A DNA stretch of 64,000 nt from Bacillus sp. Marseille-Q3570. Lineage in GTDB: Bacteria; Bacillota; Bacilli; Bacillales; Fictibacillaceae. The notes beneath the pieces were generated by a model that worked only from the letters and a program-made list of their open reading frames with translations, was not told the origin of the DNA and searched no databases. The DNA lies in the NCBI RefSeq assembly GCF_946151055.1, contig NZ_CAMGYZ010000007.1, positions 248,001 to 312,000 of the forward strand, read 5' to 3'. Below, in pieces: positions 35,386 through 43,645 of this stretch. The position numbers and the translations under genes are program-made. Within the stretch, counting starts at the first letter, position 1. Every line of letters begins with the position of its first letter.

Positions 35386-35394
35386 TATTTTATG
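35386..35394 (-). promoter_or_regulatory. Candidate sigma-K -10 element
   Basis: CATAAAATA on the minus strand fits CATANNNTA, with an AC about 15 bases further upstream, and sits 33 bases before the DUF4183 start. Short motif, so only suggestive. Confidence 0.35.
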
Positions 35395-35469
35395 GTTTCT
35401 TTATACTAAGTGCTTGTACACTTACCTAAGAGAGTAAAAATTAAATGTTTTAAAAGTTGTTAATGGAAG

Positions 35470-35853
35470 TTAATAATTTCTTATAATAATGAACTGAATG
35501 ATAATGGGAGCACCACTGGGAGGTAAATCACTTGATAATAAATGGAGTCTGCCTTTTTTTATCATATAAATATTACTGGGCTGAAGGACTCCATTAATAT
35601 ATAAGTTATAATATGAAACTTTTTCTGGATCAAGAATTCCGCAATTTCCATATTGTATCAATTCATCAAGGTTTGTATAAACCCGTTTTTGTCCTTTAGC
35701 AAGAGTAAAATACGTATATGTTTCAGCTTTTAATATTGACTCATAACCATCGGAATATTGGTCATCTCGCGGATATATTAGCGGACATCCTTTAGGTGGT
35801 AGGTAATCAAATGGGTCCTTTTTTATAATTTTATTTCTCCGCCGTTTGGTCAC
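35470..35853 (-). CDS. DUF4183 protein, putative spore surface protein (2)
   Basis: A 127-residue paralog of the preceding family member, with [13 protein letters not shown] and the APIIIQF block. Its N-terminus is strongly basic ([14 protein letters not shown]), then PPKGCP. Unlike the first protein it is rich in Tyr, Lys and Ile. GTG 35853 follows AAAAGGAGAG. It lies upstream of the other DUF4183 gene in the same direction, 116 bases away. Confidence 0.72.
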   Translation of the reverse strand: MTKRRRNKIIKKDPFDYLPPKGCPLIYPRDDQYSDGYESILKAETYTYFTLAKGQKRVYTNLDELIQYGNCGILDPEKVSYYNLYINGVLQPSNIYMIKKGRLHLLSSDLPPSGAPIIIQFIIIRNY

Positions 35854-36134
35854 AACTTAACTCTCCTTTTTGGACAAAACTACTGGATTAATATTAAAAG
35901 TAATAAACAACCAACCAATATATTATATTTTCAAGAGAACTTTTTCATACAAAAAATTTTAAAACAATCTGCTTAATTAAAAGGACTATCCTCCTAAGCA
36001 CAATAAGTGTTTAATTATAAGAGGTTGTCTCCTAAATTGTATCTGTTTCTAATCTTATAGATGTTTCTACGAAATCAACCACATTAATTAAAAGCTCCCC
36101 CAAGTACTTGACTCAATCAGGGAATGGTCCACAC
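35854..36134. other. AT-rich intergenic region before fabI
   Basis: About 280 bp, very AT-rich, between the divergent DUF4183 gene and the fabI promoter. I see no gene and no clear structure beyond A/T tracts. Confidence 0.5.
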
Positions 36135-36163
36135 TTTTCTTTTTATAAAGTGACTGCTATACT
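36135..36163 (+). promoter_or_regulatory. fabI promoter
   Basis: TTTTCT and TATACT at 17-base spacing, directly before the FapR-like operator. The -35 element is weak. Confidence 0.45.
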
Positions 36164-36166
36164 TTA

Positions 36167-36185
36167 ATTAGGACTAGGTCATAAT
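36167..36185. promoter_or_regulatory. FapR operator upstream of fabI
   Basis: ATTAGGACTAGGTCATAAT is a near-perfect palindrome around GACTAGGTC and resembles the FapR consensus of fatty acid and phospholipid genes. It overlaps the expected transcription start, the usual position for repression relieved by malonyl-CoA. B. subtilis fabI is a known FapR target. Confidence 0.75.
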
Positions 36186-36225
36186 AACAAACAATAATTC
36201 TCAAATATGTAAAAGGAGGCCATTC

Positions 36226-37002
36226 ATGAATTTATCATTGGAAAACCGTACATATGTGATCATGGGAGTAGCGAATAAGAGGAGTATTGCTTGGGGAATT
36301 GCGCGTTCTTTGAGTAATGCTGGAGCACGTCTTGTATTTACGTATGCTGGGGAACGTTTTGAGAAGGGTGTACGTGATCTTGCGGAATCACTGGATCGCA
36401 AAGACTCGCTTGTCATCCCATGTGATGTTACGGATGATGAGCAAATCAAAGGCGCGTTTGCACGGATTAAAGAAGAAGTAGGTGTGATCCATGGTTTGGC
36501 CCACTGTATTGCATTTGCTAAAGTGGAAGAACTTAAAGGTGAATATTTGAACACGACAAGAGATGGGTTCCTTCTTGCTCATAATATCAGCTCTTACTCG
36601 TTAACAGCTGTGGCAAAGGAAGCCCGCGAACTAATGACAGAAGGCGGCTCGATCGTTACGATGACATATCTTGGTGGTGAACGTGTCGTTTCCAACTATA
36701 ATGTCATGGGAGTTGCCAAAGCTTCTCTTGATGCAAGTGTGAAGTACCTTGCCAACGATTTAGGGGAAGATGGCATCCGTGTCAATGCGATTTCTGCAGG
36801 ACCGATCCGTACACTTGCTGCTAAAGGGGTGGGAGACTTCAATAGCATCTTGAAAGATATTGAAGAAAGAGCACCATTACGACGTACCACAACGACAGAA
36901 GAAGTCGGTGACACAGCATTATACTTGATGAGCGACCTGTCAAGAGGTCTTACCGGTGAAATCCTCCACATCGATAGCGGGTTCCATCTATTAGCGAGAT
37001 AA
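36226..37002 (+). CDS. fabI: Enoyl-ACP reductase FabI
   Basis: A 258-residue NADH-dependent SDR that reduces enoyl-ACP in the last step of fatty acid elongation. The nucleotide-binding segment is MGVANKRSIAWGIA, and the FabI-type active site Tyr-x6-Lys is seen as YNVMGVAK with the upstream Tyr in MTYLGGE. The C-terminus HIDSGFHLL is typical. The ATG follows AAAGGAGG. It marks the left border of the accessory region, as it precedes the spore coat genes in B. subtilis. Confidence 0.95.
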   Translation: MNLSLENRTYVIMGVANKRSIAWGIARSLSNAGARLVFTYAGERFEKGVRDLAESLDRKDSLVIPCDVTDDEQIKGAFARIKEEVGVIHGLAHCIAFAKVEELKGEYLNTTRDGFLLAHNISSYSLTAVAKEARELMTEGGSIVTMTYLGGERVVSNYNVMGVAKASLDASVKYLANDLGEDGIRVNAISAGPIRTLAAKGVGDFNSILKDIEERAPLRRTTTTEEVGDTALYLMSDLSRGLTGEILHIDSGFHLLAR

Positions 37003-37434
37003 TTAAGATTGAAGGGTTGACCTAAAAGAATAGTGACAGAAAACCTACCAGACGATGTTTTTTCAAAATGTTGTTTGTGTTAGAGAGATTCAGGCACTTA
37101 AGGATCAACCCTTTATTTCTTCTATATGAGAGTAACAGCTTTACCTTCCTATATGAAATGACCTATTCCACTCTTTCCCTTCCATTTAGGCCCCGCTTCA
37201 GGGGATATACCTATTCTGAAATCCTTTTCTATGACCATCACCCCTACAAATAATCGAGTATACATATGCACAAATAAAATAAAGTCTAATATCTTAATTC
37301 TAAAGTGTGTTATAATTTTTATCTTTTAGGTGGTGAAAGTGGCGAAGGAATTTGTTTCAAAAGCTGTTTTTCACTTCAAAAGAATTCCTGACTCTAACCT
37401 GATAAATTAACTTTTACTGCCAGGAAGGGGAAAT
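37003..37434. other. Intergenic region between fabI and the frameshifted glycosyltransferase
   Basis: About 430 bp. AAGGGTTGACCT near 37012 and AGGATCAACCCTT near 37100 are inverted copies that could pair across ~75 bases. A TATAAT lies near 37311. After AGGTGG a 23-codon frame starts at GTG 37339 and ends at 37410; it could be a leader peptide, but I have no support beyond the ribosome site. Other open frames here look random. Confidence 0.4.
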
Positions 37435-38879
37435 ATGGTATCAGTCATTACTTGTACGAGGAGAGAATCCTGTCTTGAAAATGTATTCAGTAATTATGAA
37501 AGGCAGCAGTTGGATGAAAAAGAACTGATCATTGTATTGACCAAAATGAAATGGATATGGGGATATGGGAGAAGGAAGCAAAGAAATATAAAAACGTCTC
37601 CATTTTCCAAGTGACCGATGGTTCTTCCTTAGGGAAATGTCTGAACTTCGCTGTAAAGAAAGCGAAGTATGATGTAATTGCAAACTTTGATGATGATGAC
37701 TATTACACTTCTGATTATTTGAAGGCATCATTAACTACAATGATGGAAACGAATGCACAGGTCATTGGGAAAACGACAATTTACTTATATCTGCCGGAAA
37801 GAAAGGTTTTGGCTATATTCAATTCGAATAATGAACATCAATATGTAAACGATCAGGATAGTATCGGTAAACAGTATGTAGGAGGGGCGACATTAGTATT
37901 CAAACGTCATGTTTTGAACAAGGTTCTGTTTCGGAATCAGACCGAGGAGGTTGATAGATTATTCTGTAAGGATTGTGTAAGGGAGGGTTTCCGGGTATAC
38001 TCTGCTGGCAGAGAGAATTTCGTCTATTTACGTAAGGAAGCCAGTGACACACATACTTGGAAAGTCCAGAATGACATTATCCTGAATGTTTGTGAGGTTG
38101 TTCCTATACGGATGATTTTAAACCCTATATTACTAGAAAAGAGGGGGGATAATTCGTTGATCAGCGTTATAACATGTACCAATAAGGAGAATTGTATTTC
38201 TAAAATACTTGAAAACTATAATAGACAAACATGGAAAGAAAAAGAATTGATCATTATCCTGAACAATGACACATTAAATCTTTCGGAATGGAAAAGTCAA
38301 ACAATATATGATCCATCCATAAGGCTTCTTCAAATAAGTGAGGAAACTACGTTAGGTGAATGTTTGAATATTGGGGTGAAGGAAGCTAAACACGATTTCA
38401 TCGCAAAATTCGATGATGATGATTATTATACTGAATATTACCTAACTCATAGCATGAAGACTTTACAAAAAAGCAATGCGAAAGTTGTGGGGAAAACTAC
38501 GATATATATGTATTTTGAGGAGGGCCAAACTTTACAAGTTTTCAATCCCTATAAATATGCACGCGAAGAAGAGCAACAATCAGAAAAAATGTATAACCCG
38601 AAGGTCCTTATGGGAGGAACTCTTTTCTTTGAAAAAAGTGTCAACACCGTGGTTCCATTCCGGGATTGCAATACAGGAGAGGATTCTGGATTTTGTGAAG
38701 ACTGCATCCAGAAAAACATTCCAATATATTCAGGAACGAAGGATCATTATGTATATATTCGAAAATTCGAGAATAATCATACTTGGAAAATCAAAAACCA
38801 AAATTTAAAGAGATTCAGTACACATGTCATTACAACTGATGATTTTGCAGCATACCTTTCAGATTTTAATGTTCTGTAA
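37435..38879 (+). pseudogene. Two-domain GT2-type glycosyltransferase broken by one-base frameshift
   Basis: Two tandem glycosyltransferase-A-like domains of about 220 residues each, both with a V-I-T-C-T start, an ELIIVL / ELIIILN strand, a DDDDYYT acidic motif (nucleotide-sugar/metal binding) and an HTWK end. The first domain starts at ATG 37435 (ribosome site GGAAGGGG) and its frame stops at 37614, while the rest is read from a frame that opens before 37551. Comparing the two domains places the break at TTGACCAAAAT near 37540: adding one A (TTGAACCAAAAT) restores ELIIVLNQNEMDMG, parallel to ELIIILNNDTLNLS. So one base has been lost, either in the genome or in the assembly. The distal 442-residue frame may still be translated but would lack the first strand. 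Confidence 0.8.
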
Positions 38880-38882
38880 AGA

Positions 38883-38916
38883 AAAAACCTGATTTGATTT
38901 GCAAATCAGGTTTTTA
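38883..38916. terminator. Bidirectional terminator
   Basis: AAAACCTGATTTG and CAAATCAGGTTTT form a perfect 13-base stem around ATTTG; T-tracts flank it on both strands. It serves the glycosyltransferase gene and the convergent Cys-rich gene. Confidence 0.9.
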
Positions 38917-38932
38917 CATCAAGGAATATGAG

Positions 38933-39193
38933 TTAGCTTAGGATACGGATAGCATCGACCTTACGACAGTCGACAATGAACGGGTATGTGGCATCAAGAA
39001 ATGTCGCACAACATGTCTTCTTATCAAAACATGTAAATGTCAAGCCTGCGAATTCAACTCCATCAATAATCAAGTCTACTTCTTCTCCGGCACGTAAATT
39101 CCTTAATTGATCACAGACACATCCATCACACATATCATGGTCCTTAGCACCAGCAACATTATTACATCCGCAACCTTTATCGAATAAACTCAT
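38933..39193 (-). CDS. Small Cys-rich protein, putative spore surface component
   Basis: An 86-residue protein with nine Cys residues: GCGCNN at the N-terminus, CDGCVCDQL, then TCFDKKTCCATF and a late VDCRKV. It has no signal peptide. ATG 39193 follows AAAGGAGG; the open frame continues to 39268 without support. Cys-rich spore coat/exosporium proteins of the CotY/CotZ/ExsY type occupy this genomic place in other Bacillus, and the DLIIDGVEFAG and CCATFLDA blocks are reminiscent of the C-terminal part of that family, but I cannot confirm homology by eye. Confidence 0.68.
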   Translation of the reverse strand: MSLFDKGCGCNNVAGAKDHDMCDGCVCDQLRNLRAGEEVDLIIDGVEFAGLTFTCFDKKTCCATFLDATYPFIVDCRKVDAIRILS

Positions 39194-39215
39194 TTCGTTT
39201 CCTCCTTTTAAAAAA

Positions 39216-39223
39216 AGTGTATG
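39216..39223 (-). promoter_or_regulatory. Candidate sigma-K -10 element
   Basis: CATACACT on the minus strand fits CATANNNT and lies 23 bases before the start of the Cys-rich gene, leaving room for a short leader with its ribosome site. Confidence 0.3.
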
Positions 39224-39443
39224 CACCCCAAAATGCATATTAGAAAGGGTTACTATACTATATTGCAATTATTGTCCTTTTGATTAGGTCAAGACCTACT
39301 TCAGTTAAAAATGGTTTATAGCCTGTCAGCACTAGTCCATTTATTGTGCAGGTGTATGATTGTCCATAGCATATGCTCCTTAATTTACATACAAATAAGT
39401 ATGCATCATATTGGTGCAAAAACTAGTTTAAAGGAGTGTGCGT

Positions 39444-39653
39444 ATGGCCAGTACGGTACTTGTTTTCCTAAGAACCTTAATTGGAAAAACAGTTACAGAA
39501 CTTGTAGTGGTAGATAATGATGCAGATTTGGTTCTTACAAATGTGACTATTTTAGATGTGGGAAACAACTATACTTTGGTAAGCCAAGGTGGCTCAGGTG
39601 GTCTTGGTGAAATAATGCTTGTAACACAAAATATAGTTGCGGTTATTATCTAA
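39444..39653 (+). CDS. Small beta-rich hypothetical protein
   Basis: A 69-residue protein made almost only of beta-type residues (VTELVVVDND, VLTNVTILDV, NNYTLVSQGGSGG, EIMLVTQNIVAVII). It has no Cys, no signal peptide and no membrane helix. ATG 39444 follows AAGGAG by seven bases. I do not recognise it. The setting between a Cys-rich protein and glycosyltransferases makes a spore surface role or a glycosylation acceptor possible. Confidence 0.6.
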   Translation: MASTVLVFLRTLIGKTVTELVVVDNDADLVLTNVTILDVGNNYTLVSQGGSGGLGEIMLVTQNIVAVII

Positions 39654-39663
39654 CAGTAAGTGA

Positions 39664-39693
39664 GAGGTTGTCTCCCGTGGACAACCTCTATTC
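39664..39693. other. Hairpin between the small beta-rich gene and the CgeB-like gene
   Basis: AGAGGTTGTC and GACAACCTCT form a perfect 10-base stem around TCCCGTG. The tail ATTCTTACT is only partly T-rich, so it may be a leaky terminator that sets a lower level for the downstream glycosyltransferases. Confidence 0.6.
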
Positions 39694-39711
39694 TTACTAA
39701 AGGAGATTTCT

Positions 39712-40653
39712 ATGAAAAGAAGACTGAACATTTTATTTATTACTCGTTTCATGCAATCCTATATTGAAAAAAGTACTTATTATCTGGGAGAAGAATTAAG
39801 TAAACATACTAATTTGACGTATTGGTATGAGGACGGGAATTTGCCGGATATTATCGCACAATTATCCCCTAGACCTGATTTCATCTTATTTAATGATCAT
39901 AAACCGGATTATTGTCCCATTATATACCAAGTCAATAAAGTGAATATTCCAAAGGGAGCACTTGTTCATGATCTCCATTATCTTCCAGGTAGACGTAAGA
40001 AAAATTATCGTAAAAATAATATAAACTATTTATTTGTACAATATAGAGATGCTTTCTTAAAATGGTATCCAGAATTTAACGATCGCATTATTTGGCTCCC
40101 CCATCATGTTCCCGGACATATTTTTTACGATCAAAAACGACCGAGGGACATTGATATGTTAATGGTAGGGAGTCTTATTGAACACCTTTATCCCCTTAGA
40201 GTTAAGATGTACAATCACTATCGGAATTTTTCTGATTTTACTTATTTTCAACATCCAGGGTATCGGCATGTAAATTCTTCTAAAAAAGGGATAATCACAG
40301 GGAACTCTTATGCAGAAGCTTTAAATCGTTCAAAGTTATTTTTGACTTGTGATTCCATCTATCATTTCCCAGTATTAAAATATTTTGAAGCACTTGCTTG
40401 TGGGACTTTATTGTTGGCTTCAGGTTCAAAAGAACTGGAAGCGTTAGGTTTTATTGATGGTCAAACATTTATACAAGTGACTGAGGCCAATTTTGCTACA
40501 AAAGCGAATTACTATCTTCGAAATGAGCAAGAGAGAAGTCGTATTGTTTCTAAAGGTATGGAATTAATTCATGAGAGACATACCACTGAAATTCGGGCAA
40601 AGCAGTTGCTTGGACGTATTAGGAAGATTCTCAATGATGGAAGGAAATTTTAA
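39712..40653 (+). CDS. CgeB-like glycosyltransferase
   Basis: A 313-residue GT-B fold protein. The N-terminal half begins RLNILFITRFMQSYIEKS and shows the DFILFNDHKP and ALVHDLHYLPGRRK blocks of the CgeB/DUF3880 group; the C-terminal half carries GIITGNSYAEALNRSKLFL followed by FEALACGTLLLASG and ELEALGF, the nucleotide-sugar binding part. B. subtilis CgeB is a mother-cell protein that matures the spore surface. It starts 59 bases after the small beta-rich gene and is followed one base later by a GT2 gene. Confidence 0.82.
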   Translation: MKRRLNILFITRFMQSYIEKSTYYLGEELSKHTNLTYWYEDGNLPDIIAQLSPRPDFILFNDHKPDYCPIIYQVNKVNIPKGALVHDLHYLPGRRKKNYRKNNINYLFVQYRDAFLKWYPEFNDRIIWLPHHVPGHIFYDQKRPRDIDMLMVGSLIEHLYPLRVKMYNHYRNFSDFTYFQHPGYRHVNSSKKGIITGNSYAEALNRSKLFLTCDSIYHFPVLKYFEALACGTLLLASGSKELEALGFIDGQTFIQVTEANFATKANYYLRNEQERSRIVSKGMELIHERHTTEIRAKQLLGRIRKILNDGRKF

Positions 40654-40654
40654 A

Positions 40655-41401
40655 ATGACACGTTATAAACCGAAAGTATCGATTATCATTCCCTTTTATA
40701 ACTGCAGGTTTGTTGATCGGGCAATTAAAAGTGCCTTACAGCAGACGTACTCAAATTGTGAAATAATAGTTGTTGATGACGGCTCTACAATCCACAAAGA
40801 TCTCATTAATCCTTATCTAGATAAAGTAAGATATTTAAGAAAAGTTAATGGGGGGACAGCAAGTGCACTTAATGCAGGGTTGAATAATGCAACGGGTGAG
40901 TATTTTTCTTGGCTGAGTTCTGATGATATGTACCATCCGGAAAAGGTAGAGAAGCAGATTGATTTCATGTTAAAACATGGCGCTGTAATATCTTACGGAA
41001 ATTATCAATTGATGAATGAACGTGATCATATAACAAGTGATCCAGTGGGTGTCAACATACCAGATAAATATCGATTCATAAGGGCAATGAGATCTGGATG
41101 TATCATTAATGGCTGTACTGTGATGGCAAATATAGAAGTGATAAAGCGTGCGGGTTTATTTGACGAGACCCTGCCTTTCACCCATGATTATGACCTTTGG
41201 CTCCGGTTATTGCTTGTTCATGATTTCTATTATTTCCCTGAACCATTAGTGTTATATCGTATTCACGGTAGCATGGGATCTAGGGTTCATAAAGCAGCGA
41301 TTGCTCTTGAAATTCGCAAAGTGAAAAAAAGATACCGTGATCAAATAAGTCGACTTGTAAATTTGAATTCACCAAGACGGCATGGAAAGAACTTTAAATA
41401 A
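40655..41401 (+). CDS. GT2 family glycosyltransferase
   Basis: A 248-residue inverting transferase: VSIIIPFYNC at the start, EIIVVDDGS with the first Asp pair, NGGTASALNAGL, and WLSSDD as the metal-binding DXD-type motif, then a late FTHDYDLWLRL with the base-type Asp. ATG 40655 is preceded by AAGGAAAT; the frame opening at 40571 overlaps the CgeB-like gene and is unlikely. It is a close paralog of the gene at 47455 (same motifs in the same order), so the two may add similar sugars or act at successive positions. Confidence 0.88.
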   Translation: MTRYKPKVSIIIPFYNCRFVDRAIKSALQQTYSNCEIIVVDDGSTIHKDLINPYLDKVRYLRKVNGGTASALNAGLNNATGEYFSWLSSDDMYHPEKVEKQIDFMLKHGAVISYGNYQLMNERDHITSDPVGVNIPDKYRFIRAMRSGCIINGCTVMANIEVIKRAGLFDETLPFTHDYDLWLRLLLVHDFYYFPEPLVLYRIHGSMGSRVHKAAIALEIRKVKKRYRDQISRLVNLNSPRRHGKNFK

Positions 41402-41407
41402 TGAAAG

Positions 41408-41460
41408 TTAAAGACTGATTCAAAAAGATTTTAATTGTCTTTTTGGTATCAGTCTTTTTA
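41408..41460. terminator. Strong bidirectional terminator
   Basis: AAAGACTGATTCAAAAAGA and TCTTTTTGGTATCAGTCTTT form a long stem with one asymmetric bulge, followed by TTTTA. It separates convergent glycosyltransferase genes. Confidence 0.85.
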
Positions 41461-41479
41461 TTAGAAAACAGCCCAATTT

Positions 41480-42547
41480 TCATTTCCTGAGGCTATTGTA
41501 CATCTTCTTAAACTCAGTCGCATAATTTTCCAGGGAAAACCTATTTTTGATATTTGCAAGTGCATTTCTTGTGAGTTTAAGTCGGAGCGGTTTATTCCTA
41601 AGCAAAAGCTCTGCTTTCTTGACCGCGTCAGAAATCTGGCCATTTTTCATAAATAAACCTGTCTTGGAATCTTGCACGATACTTTTTACTCCGTCAGAAT
41701 CGGTTGTCAATACCGGGCATCCGCAACTCATCGCTTCTACGAGTGTATATCCAAATCCCTCTACTTTAGAAGTGGAACATAATAATCCACCGGAATCCGC
41801 AATTTTAGAATAATAGTCTGCCATCACATCATTCCGGATATTTTTGAAAATTATCAAGTGATTTTTCAGACTGGGATCTTTAATTTTCTTTAAAAAGAGT
41901 TGGTACTGTGAATTTTCATATAATGTGTCATCGATGAACATCCAAAGGTTGATCGTGTGCTTTTTTTGAAGCAGTCTTTTCCCGATTTCAAGATAGGTCT
42001 GCCAATTTTTATTTTTTTCGATTCTTCCAACCCATCCAATGATCGGTGATGGGGGCTTTTGAAAGGACTTATGTGTAAACATGTTGCTATCAAAGCAGTT
42101 ATGGAAGGAAAAGCGTGGCAACTGAGGCAGAAAAGTTTGTGTGAGCTGGCTCAGATGCTGTGTTTTTGGGAGCAATATCGCATCTGCATACTGATTTATG
42201 TGTCGGTTATTTTGAACAAAAAAACGGTGTGCGGTCCTATAGGTGCCAAGTCCCTGCACCTCAAAAATCAAAATTCCTCCGTAGCCGCTCCTTTTAATCA
42301 GTTCTAGCATTTTATCATCCGAACAAACGACGATCATGTCGTATTTTTCCCTTTTTATTAGGTTTGAAATTTCAACCGGGTTATTCATTACGAATGTATG
42401 GATATCTTTAAGGTTCTGATGCCCTGTTCCTTGCATTTTGTATAAAAAGTGACATTCAACACCAGCTTTAGTAAGGGCTGAATTTCTATGGCGGTTCAAC
42501 GTTTCGACACCTCCGCTGGAGATGTAATAGATGAACAAAACTTTCAT
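41480..42547 (-). CDS. GT4 family glycosyltransferase
   Basis: A 355-residue retaining GT-B transferase. The N-terminus KVLFIYYISSGGVETLNRH carries the glycine-rich loop; the C-terminal half has PIIGWVGRIEKNKNW and the EX7E region in STSKVEGFGYTLVEAMSCG, where the two Glu bind the nucleotide sugar. ATG 42547 follows AGAGGT. It is the only glycosyltransferase on the minus strand in the cluster and is divergent from the sulfotransferase operon. Confidence 0.87.
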   Translation of the reverse strand: MKVLFIYYISSGGVETLNRHRNSALTKAGVECHFLYKMQGTGHQNLKDIHTFVMNNPVEISNLIKREKYDMIVVCSDDKMLELIKRSGYGGILIFEVQGLGTYRTAHRFFVQNNRHINQYADAILLPKTQHLSQLTQTFLPQLPRFSFHNCFDSNMFTHKSFQKPPSPIIGWVGRIEKNKNWQTYLEIGKRLLQKKHTINLWMFIDDTLYENSQYQLFLKKIKDPSLKNHLIIFKNIRNDVMADYYSKIADSGGLLCSTSKVEGFGYTLVEAMSCGCPVLTTDSDGVKSIVQDSKTGLFMKNGQISDAVKKAELLLRNKPLRLKLTRNALANIKNRFSLENYATEFKKMYNSLRK

Positions 42548-42741
42548 GTAGTTAAACCTCTTTCTCATCGATTTTAAGAATCATAATACTATACGTTCCT
42601 CCTAACAGAATTGTTTGTACATATAAGCCTTATACGTATGGCTAAAATACGAAATTTGGGGGAAGTTGTCCAATCATGACCACGATTTCATTCATATGAT
42701 GTTAAAGACTTTACTTCATATTTGAAAGTGAGGAGATTTAT

Positions 42742-43521
42742 TTGAAAACACCTGATAATCAAAGCTTGCCGCCCTTTTTGTTGAATTCAATTCCAAAAAG
42801 TGGCACCCATCTATTAAAACAGTTGCTTCTTGGGATTCCTTACATGAAACATGATCCCAACAAAGGGATGTTCGGCCATATACACTATCAGACAGAAGCG
42901 AAACTCAATGCGATGGACAGTCTTTCAAACCACGAATTCGTGAATGGGCACCTTTACTATACTCCAGAATGGGAGACATTTTTCAATAAAAGAAACATGA
43001 AACAGATCTTTGTTTATCGTGATCCAAGGGATGTTGTCGTTTCATATGCCTATTTCATTCCCACACTGAAAATCCACCCACTTTATGATACTTTCACACA
43101 AGAAAATTTCACCCATCGAGATCGAATTGAATTCCTGATAAAAGGTGGGCAACCTACAGAAAAGAAATGGGGATATCAACCTGATGTGGCTGAATGGTTC
43201 AAAAGCTTTTCTGCATGGATGTCGAAGCCAGATGTCTTTTCAGTCCGATTCGAAGACTTGACTTCAACGGATAAAAGCAGAATTCAAGCTGTGCATAGAA
43301 TTGTGAAATTCTTGTGGGGTGAAATTCCTGTCCCTTCTACAAGACCTATAATAGTAGGAAAAATGATCCAAAACATCAATCCTCAAACTTCACCTACTTT
43401 CCGTAAAGGGAAAATCGGCGGCTGGATAAATGAGTTTGATGAGGAACTAAAAGCATTATTCAAACAAAAGGCTGGTCAATTATTGGTGGACCTCAAATAT
43501 GAAAAAGATGAGAACTGGTAA
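42742..43521 (+). CDS. PAPS-dependent sulfotransferase
   Basis: A 259-residue protein of the Sulfotransfer_1 fold. The 5'-phosphosulfate loop is IPKSGTHLLKQ (Pro18-Lys19-Ser20-Gly21-Thr22); the 3'-phosphate block is FVYRDPRDVVVSYAY with Arg93 and Ser101; the C-terminal RKGKIGGWINEF corresponds to the RKGxxGDW motif. His70 in VNGHLYYTPEW, just before the 3'-phosphate block, lies where the catalytic His sits in cytosolic sulfotransferases. All parts for moving sulfate from PAPS to an alcohol or amine are thus present. TTG 42742 follows GAGGAG. It opens a run of genes ending in sat, permease and cysC, which would make its co-substrate. A sugar acceptor is likely from context. Confidence 0.85.
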   Translation: MKTPDNQSLPPFLLNSIPKSGTHLLKQLLLGIPYMKHDPNKGMFGHIHYQTEAKLNAMDSLSNHEFVNGHLYYTPEWETFFNKRNMKQIFVYRDPRDVVVSYAYFIPTLKIHPLYDTFTQENFTHRDRIEFLIKGGQPTEKKWGYQPDVAEWFKSFSAWMSKPDVFSVRFEDLTSTDKSRIQAVHRIVKFLWGEIPVPSTRPIIVGKMIQNINPQTSPTFRKGKIGGWINEFDEELKALFKQKAGQLLVDLKYEKDENW

Positions 43522-43645
43522 ACTGATAGATTGGCATTGAGCCTATTTTCATTTTTTTCGAGATATATAGGGGCATGTCTATGCTCGTCTTATGATCGTG
43601 TCATAGGTTATTAAGTAAATGAAAGCAGAAGGAAAGGGGTTTTGT

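Noticed and set aside
37339-37410. 23-codon frame with GTG start and ribosome site before the broken glycosyltransferase
   Set aside because: Too short to judge from one sequence; it ends 24 bases before the next start and has no recognisable motif. Mentioned only in the intergenic entry.
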